Positions 1 through 6,990 of a DNA stretch of 9,188 nucleotides are shown one piece after another. The stretch is taken from assembly GCA_002391185.1 (NCBI GenBank), contig DGRY01000118.1, forward strand, positions 1 through 9,188. The letters run 5' to 3'. A program made the position numbers and the translations under genes. This DNA comes from Prevotella sp. UBA4376 (lineage in GTDB: Bacteria > Bacteroidota > Bacteroidia > Bacteroidales > Bacteroidaceae). The number at the start of each line of letters is the position of its first letter. The first letter of the stretch is position 1. The notes under the pieces are model-generated. The model saw only the letters and a program-made list of their open reading frames with translations, was not told where the DNA came from and did no database searches.

Positions 1-743
1 AGATGCGCATCATCCAAAACCAGACAGCCGATGATAGCTTTATCTACTGGAATGACGATCCTGTTGTAAAGAAAGAACTGGAGAAATTCAAAATCAATTC
101 TGTTGCATACCCATTCTCAGAACTCAAGGAAACTGGATCAATTGCCTATATTGAGGATGGCCAATATAAGATTGAATCTCCGACTCCGTTCAACATGGAA
201 CAAGAGGAATTGAGTTTAACTGGCAAGCACAACATATACAACTCTTTGGCTGCAGGCTTGGCAGGTAATATTGCCGGTATCAAGAAAGAAATCATTAGAA
301 AGAGCCTTGGCGATTTCCCTGGTGTAGAACATCGTTTGGAAAAAGTATGCGATGTAGCAGGAGTACACTATATCAACGACTCTAAAGCCACAAATGTTGA
401 CGCTTGCTGGTATGCACTTGAAAGTATGCGCACGCCAACCATCCTTATCTTAGGTGGTAAAGACAAAGGTAATGACTACAGCAGAATCTATGACCTTGTA
501 AAAAAGAAATGCGTAGGCTTAGTTTACTTAGGAGCAGACAACAAGAAACTTCACGACAACTTTGACCAGTTTGGTATTCCTGTACGCGACACCCATAGCA
601 TGAAAGAATGCGTAGAGGCATGTTACGAAATGGCAAAGCCTGGAGATACAGTTTTGTTGAGTCCATGTTGCGCAAGTTTCGACCTGTTCAAGAACATGGA
701 AGATCGTGGTGAACAGTTCAAATCGCTTGTTAGAGCACTCTAA
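1..743 (+). CDS. murD: UDP-N-acetylmuramoylalanine--D-glutamate ligase MurD, C-terminal part (5' end outside window)
   Basis: Cytoplasmic Mur ligase that adds D-glutamate to UDP-MurNAc-L-Ala with ATP hydrolysis. About 246 residues are visible, against roughly 440-450 in the whole family, so the N-terminal domain and the ATP P-loop lie off the left edge. Counting from the ATG at base 3, visible motifs are GKHNIYN (74-80), the family EHRLE (109-113), NDSKATN (125-131), GGKDKGND (151-158) in the C-terminal ligase domain, and the MurD signature SPCCASFDLFKN (220-231) followed by EDRG. The ATG at base 3 is an internal Met, not the start. By alignment from memory with E. coli MurD (..AKLRIYEN..), bases 1-2 (AG) are probably the end of the codon for the carbamylated active-site lysine; this is inference. 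ftsW follows after 34 bases, consistent with one operon. Confidence 0.96.
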   Translation, partial: MRIIQNQTADDSFIYWNDDPVVKKELEKFKINSVAYPFSELKETGSIAYIEDGQYKIESPTPFNMEQEELSLTGKHNIYNSLAAGLAGNIAGIKKEIIRKSLGDFPGVEHRLEKVCDVAGVHYINDSKATNVDACWYALESMRTPTILILGGKDKGNDYSRIYDLVKKKCVGLVYLGADNKKLHDNFDQFGIPVRDTHSMKECVEACYEMAKPGDTVLLSPCCASFDLFKNMEDRGEQFKSLVRAL

Positions 744-777
744 AATATCAAAACAGAGTATTGAAATAATATAGATA

Positions 778-2046
778 ATGAATAGCAAGACGCTTACAAA
801 CATATTCAAAGGCGACAAGGTAGTATGGATGATATTCTTCTTCCTGTGTCTCATCAGTATTGTTGAGGTGTTCTCAGCCTCATCACAATTGATGTACAAA
901 GGAGGAAACTATCTCGCACCTATCATGAAGCATATAGGCATTCTATTTGTAGGATTCGTCTGCATGGTAATGACTTTAAATGTACCATGCAGATACTTCA
1001 AGGTGCTCACCCCGTTCCTACTCGTGATAGCATTCCTATCGCTGATATATGTATTGTTAGCAGGTGAATCCGTGAATGGCTCACAACGTTGGGTTTCATT
1101 TATAGGCATACAGTTCCAGCCGTCAGAGATAGCCAAAGGAACGATGATATTGGCAACAGCACAAATTCTAAGTGCAATGCAGACTGCTAACGGAGCAGAC
1201 AAGAATGCCTGCAAATATATACTCATAGTGTGGACATGTATCGTACCATTTATTTTTCTTGAGAACTTCTCCACAGCAGCACTATTAAGTTCGGTAATCT
1301 TGATGATGATGATTATTGGGCGAGTACCTATGAATCAGATAGGGAAACTGATGGGGGTAGTGGCTCTATTTGGCATCATTGCCTTTGCAGGTGTAATGAC
1401 TTTAGGTCATGTAAAAGCAGAAGATCCAAACAAAAATCTCACAGAACAAGTGACACAACAGGAAGAAGAAAGTCATGGCGTTTTCGCTTCCGTATTCCAC
1501 CGTGCTGATACATGGAAAGCGCGTATTATGAAGTTCACCAACAACAAGCCCATTCCGCCAGATAGTGTCGACCTTGATAAAGACGCTCAGGTTGCACACT
1601 CAAATATTGCAGTTGCAACATCAAACGTTGTGGGCAAAGGACCAGGGAACTCGGTTGAAAGAGATTTCCTTTCACAGGCATTCTCAGACTTTATATATGC
1701 TATCATCATTGAAGAAATGGGTATAGAAGGAGCTTTTTTCGTTGCCTTACTATATATCATTCTATTATTTAGAACAGGTAGAATAGCTAACAGATGCGAG
1801 AATAATTTTCCCGCTTTATTAGCAATGGGATTGGCACTTCTTTTGGTAACGCAGGCGTTGTTCAATATGTGCGTAGCTGTTGGATTAGCACCAGTAACAG
1901 GTCAACCACTTCCATTAATCAGCAAAGGTGGAACTTCAACCATCATAAATTGCATATATTTAGGGGCAATACTTAGCGTGAGCAGAACTGCAAAAAAGAT
2001 GCCTGAGAGCAATGACGAAAAAGCATCAGCAGCAATAGCAATATAA
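778..2046 (+). CDS. ftsW: SEDS-family septal peptidoglycan glycosyltransferase FtsW
   Basis: Polytopic inner-membrane protein of 422 residues. The SEDS family polymerises lipid II into glycan strands with a class B PBP partner; its place in the dcw cluster points to FtsW, not RodA. About ten hydrophobic segments are visible, starting near residues 13, 50, 73, 118, 146, 165, 189, 303, 345 and 385. SEDS motifs are NGSQRWVSF..FQPSEIAK (100-120), the TM8-side SDFIYAIIIEEMGIEG (303-318) whose D304 aligns with the catalytic Asp of RodA/FtsW, and QPLPLISKGGTSTI (376-389). The more usual SYGG is SKGG here, and the usual PD[LM]GT-type motif is ENFST (162-166). A charged extracytoplasmic loop of about 90 residues (210-300) separates TM7 and TM8. 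No Shine-Dalgarno sequence is seen; the ATG follows an AT-rich stretch containing TAATATAGAT (767-776). It lies 34 bases after murD. Confidence 0.96.
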   Translation: MNSKTLTNIFKGDKVVWMIFFFLCLISIVEVFSASSQLMYKGGNYLAPIMKHIGILFVGFVCMVMTLNVPCRYFKVLTPFLLVIAFLSLIYVLLAGESVNGSQRWVSFIGIQFQPSEIAKGTMILATAQILSAMQTANGADKNACKYILIVWTCIVPFIFLENFSTAALLSSVILMMMIIGRVPMNQIGKLMGVVALFGIIAFAGVMTLGHVKAEDPNKNLTEQVTQQEEESHGVFASVFHRADTWKARIMKFTNNKPIPPDSVDLDKDAQVAHSNIAVATSNVVGKGPGNSVERDFLSQAFSDFIYAIIIEEMGIEGAFFVALLYIILLFRTGRIANRCENNFPALLAMGLALLLVTQALFNMCVAVGLAPVTGQPLPLISKGGTSTIINCIYLGAILSVSRTAKKMPESNDEKASAAIAI

Positions 2047-2069
2047 AAAGAATAAAAAAGGAGCCAAAA

Positions 2070-2101
2070 GGTTCAAAAACAAAAAAAAAAAATTACTTTT
2101 G
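2070..2101 (+). promoter_or_regulatory. Candidate internal promoter upstream of murG (Bacteroidetes -7 type)
   Basis: The longest gap of the operon (80 bases) contains TACTTTTG at 2094-2101, an exact match to the Bacteroidetes -7 consensus TAnnTTTG, 25 bases before the murG ATG. The -33 element expected about 19-21 bases upstream is poor: GGTTC at 2070-2074 instead of TTTG. The spacer contains a run of 12 A. Such a promoter could give murG, murC and ftsQAZ transcription independent of the upstream genes. It is weak on the -33 side, so it remains a candidate. Confidence 0.4.
2081..2092 (+). repeat. A12 homopolymer tract in ftsW-murG gap
   Basis: Twelve consecutive A residues (2081-2092) follow the AT-rich gap sequence and end directly at the candidate -7 element. 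Tracts of this length are prone to slipped-strand length change; here a change would alter the -33/-7 spacing of the candidate promoter. Confidence 0.85.
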
Positions 2102-2109
2102 CAAGTAAT
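2092..2109. repeat. Perfect 7-bp inverted repeat overlapping the murG -7 element
   Basis: ATTACTT (2092-2098), loop TTGC, AAGTAAT (2103-2109) form a perfect 7-bp stem that covers the candidate -7 box. It could be an operator or a small 5' hairpin. Read on the - strand it is followed by a T12 tract, which resembles a weak intrinsic terminator for antisense transcription, but no - strand gene is present here. Function is not established. Confidence 0.6.
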
Positions 2110-2126
2110 ATAGATTATAGAGTAAA

Positions 2127-3245
2127 ATGGATAAGGATTTAAGAATCATCATCAGCGGAGGCGGTACAGGTGGACACATATTTCCAGCTGTATCAATAGC
2201 CAATGCCATCAAGGCCAAACACCCTGATGCAAAAATCTTATTCGTGGGTGCAGAAGGCAGAATGGAAATGCATCGTGTGCCTGCAGCAGGATACGAAATA
2301 AAAGGATTGCCCATCTGCGGTTTCGACCGTAAGCATCTCCTTAAAAACTTTGTTGTACTATTCAAGATATGGAAGAGTCAACAAATGGCAAAAAAAATTA
2401 TCAAGAACTTTAAGCCTATGGCTGCAGTTGGAGTTGGAGGCTATGCAAGTGGTCCAACTCTGAATGTGTGTGCAGCAAAAGGGATTCCTTGCCTTATCCA
2501 AGAACAAAACTCATATGCAGGTGTAACAAATAAGATTCTGGCAAAAAAAGCAAGCAAGATATGCGTTGCATACGAAGGAATGGAACGTTTCTTCCCTGCA
2601 GACAAGATTATCATGACAGGCAATCCTGTACGACAGAATGTTCTTGAAACTACGATAGCTAAGGAAGATGCACGCAAACAGTTTGGGCTTGCTCCTGACA
2701 AAAAGACAATACTCCTTGTTGGAGGAAGCCTTGGAGCACGTACTATTAATGAAAGTATGCGCCAACACCTTGATATCATCAAAGAAGAAAGTAGCATTCA
2801 ATTCATTTGGCAGACTGGTAAGTTCTACTATGATGAAATGCGCAAGGCTGTAGAGAGTTATGGAAAACTCGACAATCTTGTAGTTACTGATTTCATTGCA
2901 GATATGGGAGCTGCATACAAAGCTGCAGATCTTGTTATCAGTCGTGCAGGAGCCAGCAGCATTAGCGAATTCCAATTGATTGGCAAGCCTGTTATTCTTG
3001 TGCCTTCACCAAATGTGGCAGAAGATCATCAGACTAAAAATGCAATGGCACTCGTTAACAAGAACGCTGCCATGTATGTAAAAGACTCCGAGGCAGCAGA
3101 TGTTCTTTTGAATACAGCCCTTGCTACTATCAAAGACGAAGCAAAGCTTCTGTCATTAAGTGATAATATCATGAAATTGGGACTTAAGAACTCTGCTGAT
3201 GTTATTGCCGACGAGGTTGTAAAACTCGCCTGGGGAACAAAATAG
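2127..3245 (+). CDS. murG: Undecaprenyl-PP-MurNAc-pentapeptide-UDP-GlcNAc GlcNAc transferase MurG
   Basis: Peripheral membrane GT-B (GT28) glycosyltransferase that transfers GlcNAc from UDP-GlcNAc to lipid I, making lipid II on the cytoplasmic face. The 372-residue length is normal. The N-terminal domain has the glycine loop ISGGGTGGHIFPA (9-21) with the conserved His18, GVGGYASGP (102-110) and QEQNSYAGVTNK (125-136). The C-terminal UDP-GlcNAc domain has TGNPVR (164-169), GGSLGA (199-204), WQTGK (228-232) and SRAGASSISE (272-281), where Glu281 corresponds to the ribose-binding Glu, then the AEDHQTKNA segment (298-306). The ATG at 2127 is the only suitable start before the glycine loop; AGAG (2119-2122) gives only a weak ribosome site. 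It supplies the substrate that the upstream FtsW polymerises. Confidence 0.97.
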   Translation: MDKDLRIIISGGGTGGHIFPAVSIANAIKAKHPDAKILFVGAEGRMEMHRVPAAGYEIKGLPICGFDRKHLLKNFVVLFKIWKSQQMAKKIIKNFKPMAAVGVGGYASGPTLNVCAAKGIPCLIQEQNSYAGVTNKILAKKASKICVAYEGMERFFPADKIIMTGNPVRQNVLETTIAKEDARKQFGLAPDKKTILLVGGSLGARTINESMRQHLDIIKEESSIQFIWQTGKFYYDEMRKAVESYGKLDNLVVTDFIADMGAAYKAADLVISRAGASSISEFQLIGKPVILVPSPNVAEDHQTKNAMALVNKNAAMYVKDSEAADVLLNTALATIKDEAKLLSLSDNIMKLGLKNSADVIADEVVKLAWGTK

Positions 3246-3255
3246 ACTATGATTC

Positions 3256-3272
3256 TCGATAAATAATATCGA
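3256..3272. repeat. 6-bp inverted repeat in murG-murC gap
   Basis: TCGATA (3256-3261), loop AATAA, TATCGA (3267-3272) is a perfect inverted repeat in the 44-base gap, starting 11 bases after the murG stop. There is no T tract after it, so it does not look like a terminator. It might be an mRNA stability or processing hairpin; it is short and AT-rich, so chance is possible. Confidence 0.45.
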
Positions 3273-3289
3273 TTATATCAAAATAAGAA

Positions 3290-4672
3290 ATGGAACTTAA
3301 AGATATTAAATCAGTATATTTCGTAGGTGCAGGTGGCATTGGAATGAGTGCCATCGCCAGATATTTTATTCATAAAGGTCTTGTTGTCGCTGGATATGAC
3401 AAAACACCTTCTGACCTCACACACCAACTTGAAAAAGAAGGTATGCTCATTCATTATGAAGAGAATATTGACGAGATACCTCACGCTTGCAAGGATAAAA
3501 AATCAACACTCGTCATATTTACTCCAGCAATACCAGCTAATCACAAGGAACTGACGTTCTTTAACGAAAATGGTTTTGAAGTGATGAAACGTGCTCAAGT
3601 TCTGGGAATTCTGACACGTAGTCACAAAGGACTCTGCTTTGCAGGTACACACGGTAAAACAACAACATCTACGATGTGTGCGCATATCATGCACCAAAGC
3701 CATAACGACTGTAACGCATTCCTCGGCGGTATATCAAAGAATTATGGCACAAACTATATTCTATCTAACAATAGCGATTACGTTGTTATTGAAGCTGACG
3801 AGTTTGACCGTTCATTCCATTGGTTGCGCCCTTGGATGAGCGTTATCACATCTACAGATCCTGATCATTTGGATATTTACGGAACAAAAGAGGCATATCT
3901 CGAAAGTTTCCGTCATTATACAGAACTTATTCAAGAAGGCGGAGCCCTTATTATACGCAAAGGTCTTGAGATGAAACAAAATGTTCAAGATGGCGTAAAG
4001 GTTTATAACTATAGCCGTGACGAAGGAGACTTCCATGCAGAAAACATCCGCATTGAAAACGGAGAGATAACATTTGATTTTGTTTCTCCTATTGAAAGCA
4101 TCAAGAATGTAGAACTGGGTCAGCCAATACCTATCAACATTGAAAATGGTATTGCGGCTATGGCTATGGCACAACTCAATGGATGTACTGCAGAAGAAAT
4201 AAAATATGGAATGAAAACATATGGAGGAGTTGATCGCAGATTTGACTTCAAAATAAAGAATAACAAACACGTTTTCCTTTCAGACTATGGTCATCATCCT
4301 AAGGAAGTATTACAGAGTGCAAAGAGTTTACGTGAACTCTTCGACGGGAGAAAGATTACCGTAATCTTCCAACCACATCTCTACACACGTACTCGGGATT
4401 TCTACAAGGACTTTGCCGATGCTTTAAGTATCTTTGATGAGGTTATACTAACTGAAATATATCCAGCTCGAGAATTACCTATACCAGGTGTAACAAGTCA
4501 GCTTATCTATGACAACTTAAGAGATGGTGTAGAAAAGAGCATGATAAAAAAAGATGATGTTCTTGACCTCGTAAAGAGCAGAGATTTCGATGTTCTTGTT
4601 GTTCTTGGTGCTGGCAATCTTGACAATTACGTGCCTCAAATCGCAAAAATAATAGAAAATAAAGAAAAATAA
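3290..4672 (+). CDS. murC: UDP-N-acetylmuramate--L-alanine ligase MurC
   Basis: Cytoplasmic Mur ligase that adds L-alanine to UDP-MurNAc with ATP, the first peptide-stem step. The length of 460 residues is typical. The N-terminal Rossmann-like domain has VGAGGIGMSAIA (12-23). The central ATPase domain has the P-loop GTHGKTTT (119-126), EADEFDRS (168-175) and the TDPDHLD motif (189-195). NIENGIAA (283-290), GGVDRRFDF (312-320) and DYGHHPKE (332-339) follow, then the C-terminal domain with QPHLYTRT (361-368), YPARE (391-395) and GAGN (440-443). The DYGHHP and HLYTRT motifs distinguish MurC from MurD and MurE. No Shine-Dalgarno sequence is visible before the ATG. In E. coli ddl follows murC; here ftsQ follows directly after 4 bases. 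Confidence 0.97.
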   Translation: MELKDIKSVYFVGAGGIGMSAIARYFIHKGLVVAGYDKTPSDLTHQLEKEGMLIHYEENIDEIPHACKDKKSTLVIFTPAIPANHKELTFFNENGFEVMKRAQVLGILTRSHKGLCFAGTHGKTTTSTMCAHIMHQSHNDCNAFLGGISKNYGTNYILSNNSDYVVIEADEFDRSFHWLRPWMSVITSTDPDHLDIYGTKEAYLESFRHYTELIQEGGALIIRKGLEMKQNVQDGVKVYNYSRDEGDFHAENIRIENGEITFDFVSPIESIKNVELGQPIPINIENGIAAMAMAQLNGCTAEEIKYGMKTYGGVDRRFDFKIKNNKHVFLSDYGHHPKEVLQSAKSLRELFDGRKITVIFQPHLYTRTRDFYKDFADALSIFDEVILTEIYPARELPIPGVTSQLIYDNLRDGVEKSMIKKDDVLDLVKSRDFDVLVVLGAGNLDNYVPQIAKIIENKEK

Positions 4673-4676
4673 ATCT

Positions 4677-5474
4677 GTGAGAATCAATTGGAAGAAAATA
4701 CTCATCGTCACATTAGATTTGGTACTGGCAGGCTATCTGGTGTTGGCTTTTTCCGCTTTCAACAAGCCGGACAAGTCAAACTATGTATGTACAAAGACAA
4801 GTATCAATATTGAGGACGAAACCAATGATGGATTTATTACTACAAAAGAAATAAAACGTAGATTAGAAGCACAAAGAATATATCCACTTAATCGTAAGAT
4901 GGTGGATATCAATGCACGAGAGATTGAAGACATGCTCAAAGCAAGTCCTTTCGTCAAAACAGCAGAATGTTACAAAACACAAGATGGTCAGGTTGAAATA
5001 AATCTAACACAACTTTTGCCTGTTGCAAGAGTAAAATCCATCAACGGTAACGACTACTACCTTGACGACAAAGACTGCATCATGCCCAATACCCATTACA
5101 CCAGCGATTTGATTATTGCAACGGGTTATATTAACAAATGGTATGCATGTAACTACATCGCACCCCTAAGCAAAGCTATTATCGCGAACGACCTATGGCG
5201 TAACCAAATCGAACAAATAAATGTGCTTAAAGATAAAGGAATAGAACTTATTCCTCGCGTTGGAAACCACATTATATATATAGGGCAACTACCAGAAAGC
5301 AAATATAAATCGGTTAGGACATCTCTCATCAACGAATTCGTGCAAAAGAAGATGAACCGATTAGAAAAATTCTATCGTTACGGCCTTTCACAAGCTGGAT
5401 GGAATAAATACTCATACATCAATCTGGAATTTGATAACCAGATTATATGCAAAAAGTACCCTAATATTGAATAA
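4677..5474 (+). CDS. ftsQ: Cell division protein FtsQ (GTG start)
   Basis: Bitopic divisome protein of 265 residues: a short cytoplasmic N-terminus (MRINWKK), one membrane helix (about 8-28) and a periplasmic part. Residues about 38-110 look like the POTRA region, including FITTKEIKRRL (53-63), and the FtsQ beta domain follows. The C-terminal GWNKYSYINLEFDNQIICKK (241-260) is, as I recall, typical of Bacteroidetes FtsQ. The family is divergent, so gene order between murC and ftsA weighs heavily. The start is GTG: an in-frame TAG lies at 4653-4655, the only canonical start before the membrane helix is the GTG at 4677, and the first ATG codon is residue 75, which would lose the helix. The GTG lies 4 bases after the murC stop with no ribosome site, suggesting translational coupling to murC. 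Confidence 0.92.
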   Translation: MRINWKKILIVTLDLVLAGYLVLAFSAFNKPDKSNYVCTKTSINIEDETNDGFITTKEIKRRLEAQRIYPLNRKMVDINAREIEDMLKASPFVKTAECYKTQDGQVEINLTQLLPVARVKSINGNDYYLDDKDCIMPNTHYTSDLIIATGYINKWYACNYIAPLSKAIIANDLWRNQIEQINVLKDKGIELIPRVGNHIIYIGQLPESKYKSVRTSLINEFVQKKMNRLEKFYRYGLSQAGWNKYSYINLEFDNQIICKKYPNIE

Positions 5475-5497
5475 GTTGAATTGATAAAGATATAAGT

Positions 5498-6943
5498 ATG
5501 GCAGAATTTATTGTAGCTATCGAACTAGGATCTTCCAAGATCACAGGTATTGCTGGACAGAAAAATCTTGATGGCAGCATCAATGTGTTAGCTGTTGTCA
5601 AAGAGGATTCTACCCAATGCATACGTAAAGGTGTAGTCTATAACATAGACAAAACCGTACTGTGCCTCACTAACATTATTACCAAACTAAAGAACACATT
5701 GAAAACCAACATTCATCAAGTTTATGTTGGTGTAGGTGGACAGTCTATACGAAGCGTGATAAATGTCATTCCCAAAGACTTAGGAAACGACACCATCATA
5801 TCACAGGATATGATTAATGAACTAATGGACGCAAACCGCAACATGGACTATCCTGAATTAGAGATTCTTGATGCCATAACACAGGAATACAAGGTTGACC
5901 AGCAATATCAACTTGATCCTGTGGGAATACAAAGTCAACATCTTGAAGGTAATTTTCTAAACATACTTTGGCGCAAATCATTCTACAAGAACCTGAACAA
6001 ATGCTTTGATCAGGCAGGTATTGCCATTGCAGAAATGTACCTGGCACCTCTTGCACTTGCAGACAGTGTTCTTAGTGAAGCGGAAAAACGCTCTGGTTGC
6101 GTCCTCGTTGACTTAGGATACGATACTACTACCGTTTCTGTATACCACAAAAACATACTCCGTCATTTAGCTGTAATCCCGATAGGTGCAAACAATATCA
6201 CAAAAGATATTGCATCATTGCAGATGGAAGAAAGTGAAGCTGAGAAAATGAAACTAAAATATGCTTCAGCATTCACCAGCAATAATGAAATAGACAACAC
6301 ACTAATGTTGCCTATTGATCCTGAGCGCCAAGTTGAAAGCCGTAAATTCATAGAGATTGTAGAGGGACGCCTCGAAGAAATAATCGAGAATGTCTGGTTC
6401 CAAGTACCAAGTGAATATACAGACAAACTTCTGGGAGGCATCATTCTTACTGGCGGAGGTGCAAATATGAAGAACATTGATGTTGCATTCCGCAATCATA
6501 CACACATTGATAAAATACGCATTGCAAACTTTGTATCTCAAACTATCAATTCAACAATTTCAGATATCAATGCTCATAATGCGGAATTCAATACTGTACT
6601 CGGACTTCTTGCCAAAGGCGACATGAACTGTGCTGGTGATGAGATTCATAACGATCTCTTTGGTACAACAGATACCAAGTTTGGAGTAAATGACCAACAT
6701 AAAGTGCGCCAACCAAACGAGATTGCAGGCACAGGTGTTGTACGTACAGAAGCCGAAAAACAAAAGGCTGAAGAGGAAGAACGCCTACGCAAGGAACAAG
6801 AAGAAGAACGTTTGCGCAAAGAACAAGAAGAAGAGGAAGAACGCCTACGCAAAGAAAAAAAGGAAAACAGTACAAGTCACAAATTAATGCGTGGACTAAA
6901 GAAATTCTTCACAACAATAGTTTCTGCAGAAGAAGACGTATAA
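5498..6943 (+). CDS. ftsA: Cell division protein FtsA with charged repeat linker
   Basis: Actin-like ATPase that tethers FtsZ filaments to the membrane and recruits later divisome proteins. ATP-site motifs are AIELGSSKITGIAG (7-20, phosphate 1), VLVDLGYDTTTVSVY (202-216, phosphate 2) and GGIILTGGGANMKNI (313-327, adenosine motif); the FtsA-specific 1C domain lies at about 84-160. At 481 residues it is longer than the roughly 420 of E. coli FtsA. The extra length is a linker after residue about 375, including three tandem EEERLRKEQ-like units (424-455), before the C-terminal amphipathic helix HKLMRGLKKFFTTIV (461-475), the likely membrane-targeting sequence. It starts 23 bases after ftsQ with no clear Shine-Dalgarno sequence and is 47 bases before ftsZ, as is usual for this pair. 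Confidence 0.96.
   Translation: MAEFIVAIELGSSKITGIAGQKNLDGSINVLAVVKEDSTQCIRKGVVYNIDKTVLCLTNIITKLKNTLKTNIHQVYVGVGGQSIRSVINVIPKDLGNDTIISQDMINELMDANRNMDYPELEILDAITQEYKVDQQYQLDPVGIQSQHLEGNFLNILWRKSFYKNLNKCFDQAGIAIAEMYLAPLALADSVLSEAEKRSGCVLVDLGYDTTTVSVYHKNILRHLAVIPIGANNITKDIASLQMEESEAEKMKLKYASAFTSNNEIDNTLMLPIDPERQVESRKFIEIVEGRLEEIIENVWFQVPSEYTDKLLGGIILTGGGANMKNIDVAFRNHTHIDKIRIANFVSQTINSTISDINAHNAEFNTVLGLLAKGDMNCAGDEIHNDLFGTTDTKFGVNDQHKVRQPNEIAGTGVVRTEAEKQKAEEEERLRKEQEEERLRKEQEEEEERLRKEKKENSTSHKLMRGLKKFFTTIVSAEEDV
6770..6852 (+). repeat. In-frame direct repeats in ftsA linker (EEERLRKEQ units)
   Basis: A 23-base sequence at 6770-6792 recurs exactly at 6830-6852, 60 bases apart, with a more diverged third unit between them (about 6803-6822). 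All are in frame and encode three copies of an EEERLRKEQ-like unit (residues 424-455). The close identity of the outer units suggests recent duplication or homogenisation, and the number of units may vary among strains. The protein segment is predicted to be a long charged helix. Confidence 0.85.
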
Positions 6944-6990
6944 TCATAGTGTTCAATATCTGATTAAAAAACAATATAAAAATAAATATT

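Noticed and set aside
3..5. ATG at base 3 as the start of murD
   Set aside because: The reading frame enters mid-domain; the N-terminal domain and the ATP P-loop of MurD are missing, so this is an internal Met of a gene cut by the window edge.
2061..2074. GAGCC-AAAA-GGTTC hairpin after ftsW as a terminator
   Set aside because: It has only 5 pairs including one G-U, and on the + strand it is followed by A, not T, residues.
2390..2397. A-runs inside murG (2390-2397 and near 2541-2547) as programmed frameshift sites
   Set aside because: The murG frame is intact and full length with all family motifs after the runs; no alternative product of interest is seen.
6690..6887. Open frame in the +3 phase across the ftsA repeats
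   Set aside because: It is a by-product of the GAA/AAG-rich repeats; the overlapping ftsA frame has clear family motifs and this one has none.
6942..6964. AATCA/TGATT inverted repeat in the ftsA-ftsZ gap
   Set aside because: It has only 5 AT-rich pairs with a 13-base loop and no T tract; expected by chance in such a sequence.
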